This document shows, one piece after another, positions 37,062 through 44,133 of a stretch of DNA of 51,274 nucleotides. Every line of letters starts with the position of its first letter. Position 1 is the first letter of the stretch. A program made the position numbers and the translations under genes. The DNA lies in the NCBI RefSeq assembly GCF_003293845.1, contig NZ_QLST01000016.1, forward strand, positions 1 through 51,274, written 5' to 3'. The notes under the pieces are model-generated. The model searched no databases. It had not been told where the DNA came from and saw only the letters and a list, made by a program, of their open reading frames with translations. Source of the DNA: Flavobacterium tibetense (GTDB lineage Bacteria > Bacteroidota > Bacteroidia > Flavobacteriales > Flavobacteriaceae).

Positions 37062-37391
37062 TTATTTGTTAGTGAATTTTGATAATAATTTAGTTACAGC
37101 AAATTGAATTCCGTAACCTAAAACTTGTTTGAATGGATTATTTGAATCGCCTACAACTATTTTTTTTGATAAATATCCGCCTAGAACACTAGTTACTGTA
37201 GAAAGTAGATTGTCTTTATTAGTGGCTGTATTGTAAAATTCAGAAATGCCATGATGTACAATATTGGTAATGGTAAAAGAATGATGAACCACAAAATATT
37301 GCTCCTTCAGTTCTATAAATTCGGTATCGCGTCTAAGTTTTAAAGCAGCAATTTTATTGTCAAGTATATCCGTTTGTTTAAGTGTTTTCAT
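37062..37391 (-). CDS. Small hypothetical protein of the stress-type operon
   Basis: The 109-residue protein has a helical N terminus (LDNKIAALKLRRDTEFIELK) and a Gly-containing moderately hydrophobic C-terminal half (LLSTVTSVLGGYLSKKIVVG, then GYGIQFAVTKLLSKF), which could contact the membrane. I do not recognise a family. It lies 17 bases after the two-helix membrane gene and 10 bases before the lipoprotein gene, so it is part of the same transcript. Confidence 0.75.
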   Translation of the reverse strand: MKTLKQTDILDNKIAALKLRRDTEFIELKEQYFVVHHSFTITNIVHHGISEFYNTATNKDNLLSTVTSVLGGYLSKKIVVGDSNNPFKQVLGYGIQFAVTKLLSKFTNK

Positions 37392-37408
37392 GTTGAAATA
37401 CTTTAGAA

Positions 37409-37780
37409 TTAATTGGAACTTTTTTCAGAATTAGAACTGCTTTTCAAGAACTTAGAAACGATTAAATTGTCAATTGGAATTTTAATTAGCGTTTTTCTAA
37501 AAATAAATACGATAATTCCCAACACAAAATAGAATCCAGAAATAATAAAAAAGCCCATGGCATAATCATTTAGCAATTTCCCGATGTAAAGACTAATACC
37601 GATATTGATAAACAAAGTAAACATAGCCACTATAATAGAAATTGAAATCACAACTGATAATGAAGATATTACATCAGAAATCTTGTCAATTGTGTTTAAT
37701 TGTAGTAATTCAAAACTGGTTTTTGAATACTGTTCTGCTTTTTTGTAAAGTAGCTCTATGTCAGTGGCTAGGTTTTCCAT
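37409..37780 (-). CDS. Two-helix membrane protein, holin-X-like
   Basis: The 123-residue protein has a cytoplasmic amphipathic N terminus (about 40 residues), two membrane helices (SVVISISIIVAMFTLFINIG and AMGFFIISGFYFVLGIIVFI) and a charged tail. The layout resembles proteins annotated as phage-holin-like (holin-X/YqjE type) that often accompany YtxH proteins in stress-induced operons. A lytic function is unlikely here. It sits 9 bases after the YtxH gene. Confidence 0.78.
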   Translation of the reverse strand: MENLATDIELLYKKAEQYSKTSFELLQLNTIDKISDVISSLSVVISISIIVAMFTLFINIGISLYIGKLLNDYAMGFFIISGFYFVLGIIVFIFRKTLIKIPIDNLIVSKFLKSSSNSEKSSN

Positions 37781-37789
37781 TGTTGTCTT

Positions 37790-38059
37790 TTATTTTTTAA
37801 TTTCGTTGGCCACTTTTTCTAATTTCGATTTTCCTTCTTCAATAACATCTTCCGCATTGGAAGTGAAATTGGAATATTGATCTTCAACAGAAGCAATAAA
37901 ATCAGCAAAACTTCCTTTTAAATTATCTTTTAAATCAGTTCCTTTTTGAGCTATTTTTTTTCTTGTATTGCATCCTTTATCTGGAGCAAATAACACACCC
38001 AAAAGGACACCAACAGCTAATCCACCTAACACACCTACAACAACATCAGTATTTTTCAT
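37790..38059 (-). CDS. YtxH domain protein
   Basis: The 89-residue protein has the YtxH pattern: a short membrane helix with a glycine zipper (VVVGVLGGLAVGVLLGVLFA) directly followed by PDKG-x-x-T-R-K-K and a helical tail (SNAEDVIEEGKSKLEKVANE). YtxH proteins are general-stress proteins in Bacillus and are common in flavobacterial stress operons; the molecular role is unknown. It follows the 50-residue membrane protein gene by 18 bases. Confidence 0.88.
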   Translation of the reverse strand: MKNTDVVVGVLGGLAVGVLLGVLFAPDKGCNTRKKIAQKGTDLKDNLKGSFADFIASVEDQYSNFTSNAEDVIEEGKSKLEKVANEIKK

Positions 38060-38077
38060 AATTTTATTTTTAATGAT

Positions 38078-38230
38078 TTATATTTCTCTTCCTTTAATTA
38101 ATCGAAACAATATGGCAATTACCGCAATTACCAATAAAATGTGTATAATTGAACCCGCACTGTAAACGAAAAAGCCAAATGCCCAAAGAATAACCAGCAC
38201 AACAGCTATAGTGTATAATAAATTTGACAT
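38078..38230 (-). CDS. lmo0937-family small membrane protein
   Basis: This 50-residue protein begins MSNLLYTIAVVLVILWAFGF, continues through VYSAGSIIHILLV with a second hydrophobic segment, and ends RLIKGREI. It matches the lmo0937-type family: two short membrane helices joined by a Y-S-A-G turn and a basic C-terminal tail. The ATG at 38230 and TAA at 38078-38080 give a clean frame. It is the first gene of the YtxH operon and lies 65 bases downstream of the unusual promoter-like motif at 38295-38330. At 153 bp it would be missed by a 60-residue cutoff. Confidence 0.88.
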   Translation of the reverse strand: MSNLLYTIAVVLVILWAFGFFVYSAGSIIHILLVIAVIAILFRLIKGREI

Positions 38231-38294
38231 ATCTTTATTTTTTTAGTTAATATTTGAATGAATAAGTTTTTTTAACTCGTCTTTTTTACTCTTA

Positions 38295-38330
38295 CAAAGG
38301 TGTAACTTACTCAATCAAATTGTGTTACAT
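38295..38330 (-). promoter_or_regulatory. Shared promoter-like motif, copy 1 (YtxH operon)
   Basis: On the minus strand ATGTAACA (38323-38330), exactly 20 bases, CACCTTTG (38295-38302). The same two blocks at the same spacing occur upstream of both ice-binding genes (47943-47978 and 49807-49842). It lacks the TTG and TA of the ordinary consensus but keeps TTTG. It may be read by an alternative sigma factor or depend on an activator; this is inference. Confidence 0.65.
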
Positions 38331-38380
38331 ATAATCGTTTAAAAGTTATATGATTCCCACCTATAAGTAAAAGACTAGCT

Positions 38381-38410
38381 TTGCGTTTCCAAAACTTTGG
38401 ATTAACTTTG
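38381..38410 (+). promoter_or_regulatory. pyrF promoter
   Basis: TTG (38381-38383), 19 bases, TAACTTTG (38403-38410) matches the Bacteroidota consensus. It lies about 30 bases before the TTG start of pyrF. Confidence 0.75.
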
Positions 38411-38441
38411 CCAAGCAACTAACATTAAACAATATATCGTT

Positions 38442-39257
38442 TTGACAACACAACAACTCCAAGACCAAATTGAAATCAAAAAATCCTTTCTTTGCATTGG
38501 TTTAGATGTTGATTTGAATAAAATACCCCAACATTTACTGCAAACGGAAGATCCCATTTTTGAATTCAACAAAGCCATAATCGATGCTACTCACGATTTA
38601 TGCGTTTCTTTTAAGCCTAATACAGCTTTTTACGAAGCTTATGGTATCAAAGGTTGGCAATCGTTAGAAAAAACCATTAATTATATTAACTCCAACTATC
38701 CGGAAATTTTCACCATTGCTGATGCTAAACGCGGAGATATTGGGAACACTTCTTCCATGTATGCCAAAGCTTTTTTAGAAGATTTAAATTTTGACTCCGT
38801 TACTGTAGCGCCTTATATGGGAAAAGATTCAGTTGAACCCTTTTTAGCATTTGAGAACAAACACACCATTTTATTAGCCTTAACTTCTAATGAAGGTGCT
38901 TTCGATTTCCAAACAAAAAATGTAGATGGAAAAGAAATATACAAAGTAGTTTTGGAAACATCTAAATCTTGGAAAAATTCAGAAAATCTAATGTATGTTG
39001 TAGGTGCAACCAAAGCGGAATATTTCACTGAAATCAGAAAAATTGTTCCCAATAGTTTCTTATTAGTTCCTGGCGTTGGCGCACAAGGCGGAAGTTTAGC
39101 GGAGGTTTGCAAATACGGAATGAGTGAAAATGTAGGTTTGCTAATCAACTCTTCCAGAGGTATTATTTATGCTTCTAATGGAACTAATTTTGCTGAAAAG
39201 GCTAGAGAAGAAGCGTTGAAATTACAACAGGAAATGCAGGCGCTAATGAAGTTATAA
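38442..39257 (+). CDS. pyrF: Orotidine 5'-phosphate decarboxylase, TTG start
   Basis: The 271-residue enzyme converts OMP to UMP, the last step of pyrimidine synthesis. It belongs to the longer OMPDC subgroup: [14 protein letters not shown] at the N terminus, [13 protein letters not shown], the catalytic D-x-K-x-x-D in [13 protein letters not shown] (near residue 95), and [13 protein letters not shown] near 205. Translation appears to begin at TTG 38442 (reading [11 protein letters not shown]); no ATG is available upstream in frame and the next would remove conserved sequence. A consensus promoter precedes it. It is not in a pyr operon here. Confidence 0.94.
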   Translation: MTTQQLQDQIEIKKSFLCIGLDVDLNKIPQHLLQTEDPIFEFNKAIIDATHDLCVSFKPNTAFYEAYGIKGWQSLEKTINYINSNYPEIFTIADAKRGDIGNTSSMYAKAFLEDLNFDSVTVAPYMGKDSVEPFLAFENKHTILLALTSNEGAFDFQTKNVDGKEIYKVVLETSKSWKNSENLMYVVGATKAEYFTEIRKIVPNSFLLVPGVGAQGGSLAEVCKYGMSENVGLLINSSRGIIYASNGTNFAEKAREEALKLQQEMQALMKL

Positions 39258-39357
39258 AAATGATTTTTTTTCAACCAATCAACTAAAAAATGCTGGAATG
39301 TGATTATTTTTTTAGTTTTATTAACACATAAGGCTTTTATTTTTAAATGTAGAACAC

Positions 39358-39365
39358 TATTTTTG
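39358..39365 (+). promoter_or_regulatory. Candidate -7 element of the DUF2490 gene
   Basis: TATTTTTG matches TAnnTTTG, 24 bases before the preferred TTG start at 39390. No clear -33 TTG. An inverted AACTAAAAAA/TTTTTTAGTT (39281-39317) just upstream may terminate pyrF. Confidence 0.45.
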
Positions 39366-39389
39366 CTTTTTAACAAAATTGGAAAGCCA

Positions 39390-40196
39390 TTGAAATTACT
39401 ATTTAGAACCTTATTTTTTCTCTTTTTATCTCTTCTAAGCAAAGCCCAAGATCAAAAAATTGTTTATCCGCACCAAGTCTTTTGGCATAAAACGGAAATT
39501 AATGAGTTTTTTGATGAGAATTGGGGCGTTGGTGCCGATTTGGTTTACCGTAGCAAGAACGAATTGAATTCAGGAGGTATGTTTGATAGTCATTTGCGAA
39601 CCAGTATCAGACCTTGGATTAATTACCAATTTAATAAAAACTCAAGATTATCTATTTCTCCAATAGGTTATATGTATACCAATGAGTACATTGGAAAAGA
39701 AGAAGATTATTTGCGTGAACCTTATTACGAATTACGTACCACTTTTCAGTTTTTTCATCATCAAAAACCAGAAAGCGGAAAATGGATGCACACTTGGCGT
39801 TATCGTTATGAATTAAGGTGGCAAGAACAAGCAAATAGCGATGATTATCGTTTTTTGATGCGTTTTCGTCTTCGCTACCGTTTGCGTTATATGATTAATA
39901 CCAATGACTTTTACGAAAACAATACGTTGTATGCCGCCGTTTCTAATGAAATTGGTTTAAATATTGGTAAAAACGTTACTTACAATACCTTCAATCAAAA
40001 CCGTTTGTATGTTGGGTTAGGCTATCGATTTTTAGATGTTGCCAGAATAGAATTGCGTTACGTAGATCGTTTCAGAACAAGAGGCTCTACGGGAATTGAA
40101 TTTGACCACGGCAGAGGCTTAATGATAGGCTTTTATATTGACCAATTAAGTGGTTTATGGAAATCAGACGATCAAGGAGTTCGTTATTCAGATTAA
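39390..40196 (+). CDS. Outer-membrane DUF2490 protein
   Basis: The roughly 268-residue protein is a predicted outer-membrane beta barrel of the DUF2490 type: alternating strands such as RLSISPIGYMYTNEYIG, WRYRYELRWQEQ, and RLYVGLGYRFLDVARIELRY, with aromatic girdle residues. The open frame extends upstream to GTG 39300, but TTG 39390 gives a canonical signal peptide (MKLLFRTLFFLFLSLLSKAQ) and sits just after a -7 element, so it is preferred. The function is unknown. It begins a plus-strand run with a MORN protein and a membrane protein. Confidence 0.82.
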   Translation: MKLLFRTLFFLFLSLLSKAQDQKIVYPHQVFWHKTEINEFFDENWGVGADLVYRSKNELNSGGMFDSHLRTSIRPWINYQFNKNSRLSISPIGYMYTNEYIGKEEDYLREPYYELRTTFQFFHHQKPESGKWMHTWRYRYELRWQEQANSDDYRFLMRFRLRYRLRYMINTNDFYENNTLYAAVSNEIGLNIGKNVTYNTFNQNRLYVGLGYRFLDVARIELRYVDRFRTRGSTGIEFDHGRGLMIGFYIDQLSGLWKSDDQGVRYSD

Positions 40197-40206
40197 AAAA
40201 TTGAAT

Positions 40207-41016
40207 ATGAAGAAAAATACTGTTATTTTATCAGGAGTTATTTTAGCCTTACTTTTTTTAATTTGGTTTCAAAGCTTCCAATGTAAAAGGGAAAATAAGT
40301 TGCAAAATGAAGCTCACCAAAAATTTATTCTTGAAAAACAAAGAACAGATTCGTTATTTACATATTACAAAAACATTCAAAAAGCACAATATTATTTTTT
40401 GCATGACCAAGATTCTTTAGCATTGGATTTGTTAAAACCTTACGGAAAAATTTCGGATTCCATTCAGAATCACATCCAACAAATTAAAAGATTTAACAGC
40501 TTGAATAGGGTTGTTGAAAATAGCTATAAACCACAGAATAAGAAAGAAACAAATCGAGAAAGCAATACTATTGATGCCGTTTTAGCTGAAAATATCATTG
40601 TTAAAAATGAGTTGGCTTTAGTGAAATATGAATTAGACGAACTCAAAACGCCAAAAGCGATGTTGGATTTAGTAAGTTCAAAAGGCGTTAAATTTCAGTA
40701 TATTGGACAAGTTAAAAACGGAAATGCTAACGGTTTTGGTATTGGTTTTTTTGAAAGTGGTAGTATTTATAAAGGTAACTGGAAAGATAATATGCGTCAA
40801 GGAAAAGGTGTTTTTACTTGGAAAGATGGCGAACGCTACGAAGGTAACTATGTTGATGATAGAAGAGAAGGTGAAGGTAGTTATTTTTGGAAAAACGGCG
40901 AATATTACCAAGGACAATGGCGCGAAGACAAACGCAATGGCTATGGGAAATTATATAAGAAATCAGGAAAAATTAAAAAAGAAGGTTTTTGGGTAGACGA
41001 TGAGTTTAAATCCTAG
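40207..41016 (+). CDS. Membrane-anchored MORN-repeat protein
   Basis: The 269-residue protein has an N-terminal membrane anchor (VILSGVILALLFLIWFQSF), a long coiled-coil-like region (about residues 30-155), and three to four C-terminal MORN repeats with the classic Y-x-G-x-(W/Y) pattern: YKGNWKDNMRQGKGVFTWKD, YEGNYVDDRREGEGSYFWKN, YYQGQWREDKRNGYGKLYKK. These are classic MORN modules, unlike the MORN_2 repeats in the gene at 13385. MORN repeats often mediate membrane or protein contacts; the role is unknown. ATG 40207 is chosen over an upstream frame that overlaps the DUF2490 gene. Confidence 0.85.
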   Translation: MKKNTVILSGVILALLFLIWFQSFQCKRENKLQNEAHQKFILEKQRTDSLFTYYKNIQKAQYYFLHDQDSLALDLLKPYGKISDSIQNHIQQIKRFNSLNRVVENSYKPQNKKETNRESNTIDAVLAENIIVKNELALVKYELDELKTPKAMLDLVSSKGVKFQYIGQVKNGNANGFGIGFFESGSIYKGNWKDNMRQGKGVFTWKDGERYEGNYVDDRREGEGSYFWKNGEYYQGQWREDKRNGYGKLYKKSGKIKKEGFWVDDEFKS

Positions 41017-41041
41017 TTTTCAAATTTTAAAAACAGAAAGC

Positions 41042-41545
41042 ATGACTAAAAAAGATTTTTTTAGAATTATCATTAAATTATTCGGATTGTATTCCTTAGT
41101 AATTTCCTTATTCACTTTTGTTCCTCAAAATATTTCTAATCTTTATATTTACAGAGATGAATTATCTTTTTTATTGGTGCTAATTGGTTCCTTTTTATTA
41201 TTGATTGCTTTATTTCTGTTTTTATTATTTCAAACGGATTGGATTATTGATAAATTGAATTTAACTGCAAATTTTGACGACGACCAAATTGTCTTGGGTA
41301 ATTTAAATACCAATTCCATTTATACCTTTGCGATTATACTTATTGGAGGTTTTATGGTTATTGATAACTTTCCAATTCTTTTAATGGATTTAATCAATGA
41401 ATTGAAATTACGGACGTCTAATTATAGCATTCCCAATCATGATACAAATTATTTTTGGTTTGCAGTTAATTTTTTAAATGTAATCATTGGCTATTTGTTG
41501 GTAACTAATTGCAAATCAATTGCAAGTTTTTTAGATAAAAAATAA
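41042..41545 (+). CDS. Four-helix membrane protein, unknown
   Basis: The 167-residue protein (ATG 41042, MTKKDFFRIIIKLFG) has about four membrane helices (near residues 10-28, 42-62, 93-113, 138-158) joined by short polar loops. No family is recognised. The frame is open from 41000, overlapping the MORN gene, but ATG 41042 leaves a normal junction. It ends 4 bases before the GTG start of the metal-receptor gene, suggesting co-transcription. Confidence 0.75.
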   Translation: MTKKDFFRIIIKLFGLYSLVISLFTFVPQNISNLYIYRDELSFLLVLIGSFLLLIALFLFLLFQTDWIIDKLNLTANFDDDQIVLGNLNTNSIYTFAIILIGGFMVIDNFPILLMDLINELKLRTSNYSIPNHDTNYFWFAVNFLNVIIGYLLVTNCKSIASFLDKK

Positions 41546-41549
41546 ATTT

Positions 41550-42347
41550 GTGACTACTTATATTGACCAACTAGGAACTTCACACACATTCGAATCACAA
41601 CCCAATCGAATCGTTTCTTTAGTGCCATCACAAACCGAATTGCTCTTCGATTTAGGTTTGGAAGATTCAATTGTAGGAATTACAAAATTTTGCGTGCATC
41701 CTGTTCATTTTAAAGTTACAAAAACGATTGTTGGCGGTACCAAAAATATCAAATTCGATAAAATAAAAGCGCTCCAACCCGATATTATCATTTGTAACAA
41801 AGAAGAAAATACCAAAGAAATTGTAGACGAACTAAGCCAAATTTGTCCCGTTTGGGTTACTGATATTTACACTATTGAAGACAATTTACAAATGATTTCC
41901 GATTTCGGACAATTGTTCAACAAACGCACCGAAGCACAAAAATGGATCGATAAAATCAACTCTGCTTACCAAGATTTCCAACAATTTATTCAAGAGAAAC
42001 CTATTAAAAAAGCTGCGTATTTCATTTGGGCAAATCCGTATATGGTGGCTGGAAATCACACATTTATTAATGAGTTGTTGAAAATCAATCACTTTCAGAA
42101 TATTTACGAAGCCAAAGAAAGTCGCTATCCAGAAATTGAATTAAAAAAAATACGATTAGAAGGAGATCCTGATTATGTTTTTTTGTCTTCTGAACCGTTT
42201 CCCTTCAAAGACGAACACGCCTTCGAAATTGGACGATTTACGCATCATGCCAAAACCGTTTTCGTAGATGGCGAAATGTTTTCTTGGTACGGCAGTCGGT
42301 TGCTAAAAGCATTTGCTTATTTTAAAATTTTACATACCAAAATTTAG
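41550..42347 (+). CDS. Helical-backbone metal receptor (BtuF-like), no signal peptide, GTG start
   Basis: The 265-residue protein has the fold of periplasmic cobalamin or siderophore-binding proteins: RIVSLVPSQTELLFDLGLED near residue 20, VGGTKNIKFDKIKALQPDII, and WYGSRLLKAF at the end. It starts at GTG 41550 with MTTYIDQLGTSHTFESQPNR, so no signal peptide or lipobox is present. Relatives of this cytoplasmic-looking type are common in Bacteroidota; how they act without export is not clear. No ABC permease or ATPase lies nearby. Function in B12 or metal handling is suggested only by the fold. Confidence 0.85.
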   Translation: MTTYIDQLGTSHTFESQPNRIVSLVPSQTELLFDLGLEDSIVGITKFCVHPVHFKVTKTIVGGTKNIKFDKIKALQPDIIICNKEENTKEIVDELSQICPVWVTDIYTIEDNLQMISDFGQLFNKRTEAQKWIDKINSAYQDFQQFIQEKPIKKAAYFIWANPYMVAGNHTFINELLKINHFQNIYEAKESRYPEIELKKIRLEGDPDYVFLSSEPFPFKDEHAFEIGRFTHHAKTVFVDGEMFSWYGSRLLKAFAYFKILHTKI

Positions 42348-42361
42348 AGTTTGTTTAGCAT

Positions 42362-42389
42362 TTGTACCCACTAAAAAGCACTATATTTG
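42362..42389 (+). promoter_or_regulatory. Promoter of the alpha/beta hydrolase gene
   Basis: TTG (42362-42364), 17 bases, TATATTTG (42382-42389) matches the Bacteroidota consensus. The predicted transcript starts only about 10 bases before the TTG start codon, so the mRNA may be nearly leaderless. Confidence 0.7.
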
Positions 42390-42404
42390 GTAAAATTTTA
42401 GCTC

Positions 42405-43190
42405 TTGATAAACTTCACTACATACCAAAACCCTACGACTACAGAGTGGGTTACTTTTGTTCACGGAGCGGGAGGAAGTTCGTCTATTTGGTTCAAGCAA
42501 GTGCGCGAATTTCAAAAGCATTTCAATGTGCTTTTACTCGACTTACGGGGACATGGAAGTTCAAAAACGCCATTAAAAAGCGCTATAAAACAAAAATATA
42601 CTTTCAAAGCAATAGCCGATGATATTTATGAAGTTTTGGAGCATCTAAAAATTGAAAATTCTCATTTTATTGGCATTTCTTTGGGTTCTATTGTCATTAG
42701 GCAATTGGCAGAAATGCATCCTAATCGTGTAAAAAGCATGATTTTAGGCGGTGCGATTTTAAAAATGAATTTCCGTTCGCAAGTACTAATGAAATTAGGA
42801 AATACGTTCAAATATGTCTTGCCTTATTTGATTTTGTATCGTTTTTTCGCTTTTGTCATTATGCCAAAAAAGAACCACAAACAATCGCGTTTGCTTTTCA
42901 TCAACGAAGCGAAGAAATTGTACCAAAAAGAATTTATCAAATGGTTCAAACTCACAGCCGAAATCAACCCTATATTAAAATGGTTCCGTCAAGTAGAACT
43001 GAATATCCCAACATTATACGTAATGGGTGAAGAAGATTATATGTTTTTACCTTCAGTAAAGCAAGTCGTTGCCAACCACGTTAAAACTGCCGAACTTTTC
43101 ATCATTCAAAACTGCGGTCACGTTGTTAATGTTGAACAACCTGCTATTTTTAATGAAGCGGTTATTGGGTATTTGAAGGGAAGAAGGTAA
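42405..43190 (+). CDS. Alpha/beta hydrolase, TTG start
   Basis: The 261-residue protein has an alpha/beta-hydrolase core: oxyanion region FVHGAGGSSSIW (near residue 18), LLDLRGHGSS (near 44), nucleophile elbow GISLGS (Ser near 91), the acid in LYVMGEEDYMF (near 210) and the catalytic His in QNCGHVVNVEQP (near 238). Substrate is unknown; the cap region is typical of small esterases or peptidases. It starts at TTG 42405 because no ATG or GTG exists before the HGAGG motif and a consensus promoter lies just upstream. It is probably cytoplasmic. Confidence 0.86.
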   Translation: MINFTTYQNPTTTEWVTFVHGAGGSSSIWFKQVREFQKHFNVLLLDLRGHGSSKTPLKSAIKQKYTFKAIADDIYEVLEHLKIENSHFIGISLGSIVIRQLAEMHPNRVKSMILGGAILKMNFRSQVLMKLGNTFKYVLPYLILYRFFAFVIMPKKNHKQSRLLFINEAKKLYQKEFIKWFKLTAEINPILKWFRQVELNIPTLYVMGEEDYMFLPSVKQVVANHVKTAELFIIQNCGHVVNVEQPAIFNEAVIGYLKGRR

Positions 43191-43286
43191 ATTTTTAATC
43201 TTATTGAAAAGTATAGTATTCGAAATACTTTGTGTCCTAATTAAAATTTGTTGTTTAAATAAAATATTTTTAAATTTTTAATACCT

Positions 43287-43320
43287 AAAAAAATCCGATT
43301 TGAAATGTCAAATCGGATGA
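43287..43320 (-). terminator. Terminator of the AraC-type gene; repeat copy A
   Basis: ATCCGATTTGA (43293-43303) and TCAAATCGGAT (43308-43318) form a stem followed on the minus strand by seven T. The 32 bases 43287-43318 differ by one base from 49885-49916 at the other end of the ice-binding cluster. Confidence 0.88.
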
Positions 43321-43334
43321 TGTTTTTTTGAATG

Positions 43335-43898
43335 CTACAAATCTTCTAGCATGATGCGTTTTTTGTATTTCTTTATTTTTTTGAAATAGGTTGGTGTTAA
43401 ACCGGTTATTCTTTTGAATTGGCTAGATAAATGCGCTACACTGCTGTATTCCATTAGGTGGCTGATTTCGGTAAGCGATAATTCATCATATAAAAGCAGT
43501 TCTTTAACTCGTTCTATCTTGTTGATGATGATGTAATTTGCAATTGTAGTTCCTGTAACTTCTGAAAAAAGAGTGGCAAGTTGGTTGTAATTGTAGTTGA
43601 GTTTTTCGCTAATGTAATCGGAATAATTGATTTTGGTATTTTCTTCCGAGTAATGAATGAGTTCAATAATGATTGTTTTTGTTTTGGCTATCAATAAAGA
43701 TTTTTTATCATCTATTAACTCTAAACCTTTTTTCAGAAGTCCTATTCTTAAAAGTTCTCTATCATCGCCGGAAATGTTTTTTTTAAGAGCAACTTCGCCC
43801 AAGTCAATAGCGGTATGTTTTAATTTTAACTTGTCAAGTTCTTCTTTTACTGCCATTTTACAGCGAAGCGAAACCATGAACTTTATGTGTATTTTCAT
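43335..43898 (-). CDS. AraC-type transcriptional regulator
   Basis: The 187-residue protein has a C-terminal AraC/XylS DNA-binding domain: first helix-turn-helix RVKELLLYDELSLTEISHLM (near 128) and second YSSVAHLSSQFKRITGLTPT-YFKK (near 150). The N-terminal part (MKIHIKFMVSLRCKMAVKEE, then GLLKKGLELIDDKKSLLIAK) is short and lacks the sugar-binding cupin; it may sense a protein or small signal. Its position next to the OmpA and ice-binding genes makes it their likely regulator. It has a leader of about 90 bases with a hairpin. Confidence 0.88.
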   Translation of the reverse strand: MKIHIKFMVSLRCKMAVKEELDKLKLKHTAIDLGEVALKKNISGDDRELLRIGLLKKGLELIDDKKSLLIAKTKTIIIELIHYSEENTKINYSDYISEKLNYNYNQLATLFSEVTGTTIANYIIINKIERVKELLLYDELSLTEISHLMEYSSVAHLSSQFKRITGLTPTYFKKIKKYKKRIMLEDL

Positions 43899-43954
43899 AA
43901 AAATGTGCGCTAATTAGTTGTTTTTGCGAATGAAATGCAGATTTACACAAGACG

Positions 43955-44006
43955 CTTTACTAGATTTAGCTTAGTAAAGGTATCTTTATATTGCGGTGCA
44001 AAATTA
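43955..44006 (-). promoter_or_regulatory. Leader hairpin and -7 element of the AraC-type gene
   Basis: On the minus strand TAATTTTG (43999-44006) matches TAnnTTTG. The inferred leader contains an 8-bp inverted repeat, CTTTACTA/TAGTAAAG (43955-43979), with a 9-base loop. A leader of about 90 bases is long for this window and may carry post-transcriptional control, for example by temperature; this is speculative. Confidence 0.45.
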
Positions 44007-44084
44007 ATTTTAACATATGTTTAAGGGTTATATTTTTTTTGGAATTATTTATATATTTCCTCTTGTACAAAAAAAAGAGAACAA

Positions 44085-44116
44085 AAAAAATCCGTTTGAA
44101 TGAACAAACGGATTCT
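44085..44116 (-). terminator. Terminator of the OmpA gene
   Basis: AAATCCGTTTG (44088-44098) and CAAACGGATT (44105-44114) form a stem, with eight T downstream on the minus strand. It ends the OmpA/ice-binding lipoprotein transcript. Confidence 0.88.
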
Positions 44117-44133
44117 TTATATTTTTAAATTGT

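Noticed and set aside
37409..37780. Phage holin and remnant prophage
   Set aside because: The two-helix protein sits in a YtxH stress-type operon; no phage structural, lysis or integrase genes are nearby.
40150..40206. Upstream start for the MORN protein
   Set aside because: It would overlap the DUF2490 gene and place a polar segment before the membrane anchor; ATG 40207 gives a standard N terminus.
42362..42622. 86-codon plus-strand frame overlapping the hydrolase start
   Set aside because: It covers the conserved hydrolase N terminus in another frame and encodes no recognisable domain.
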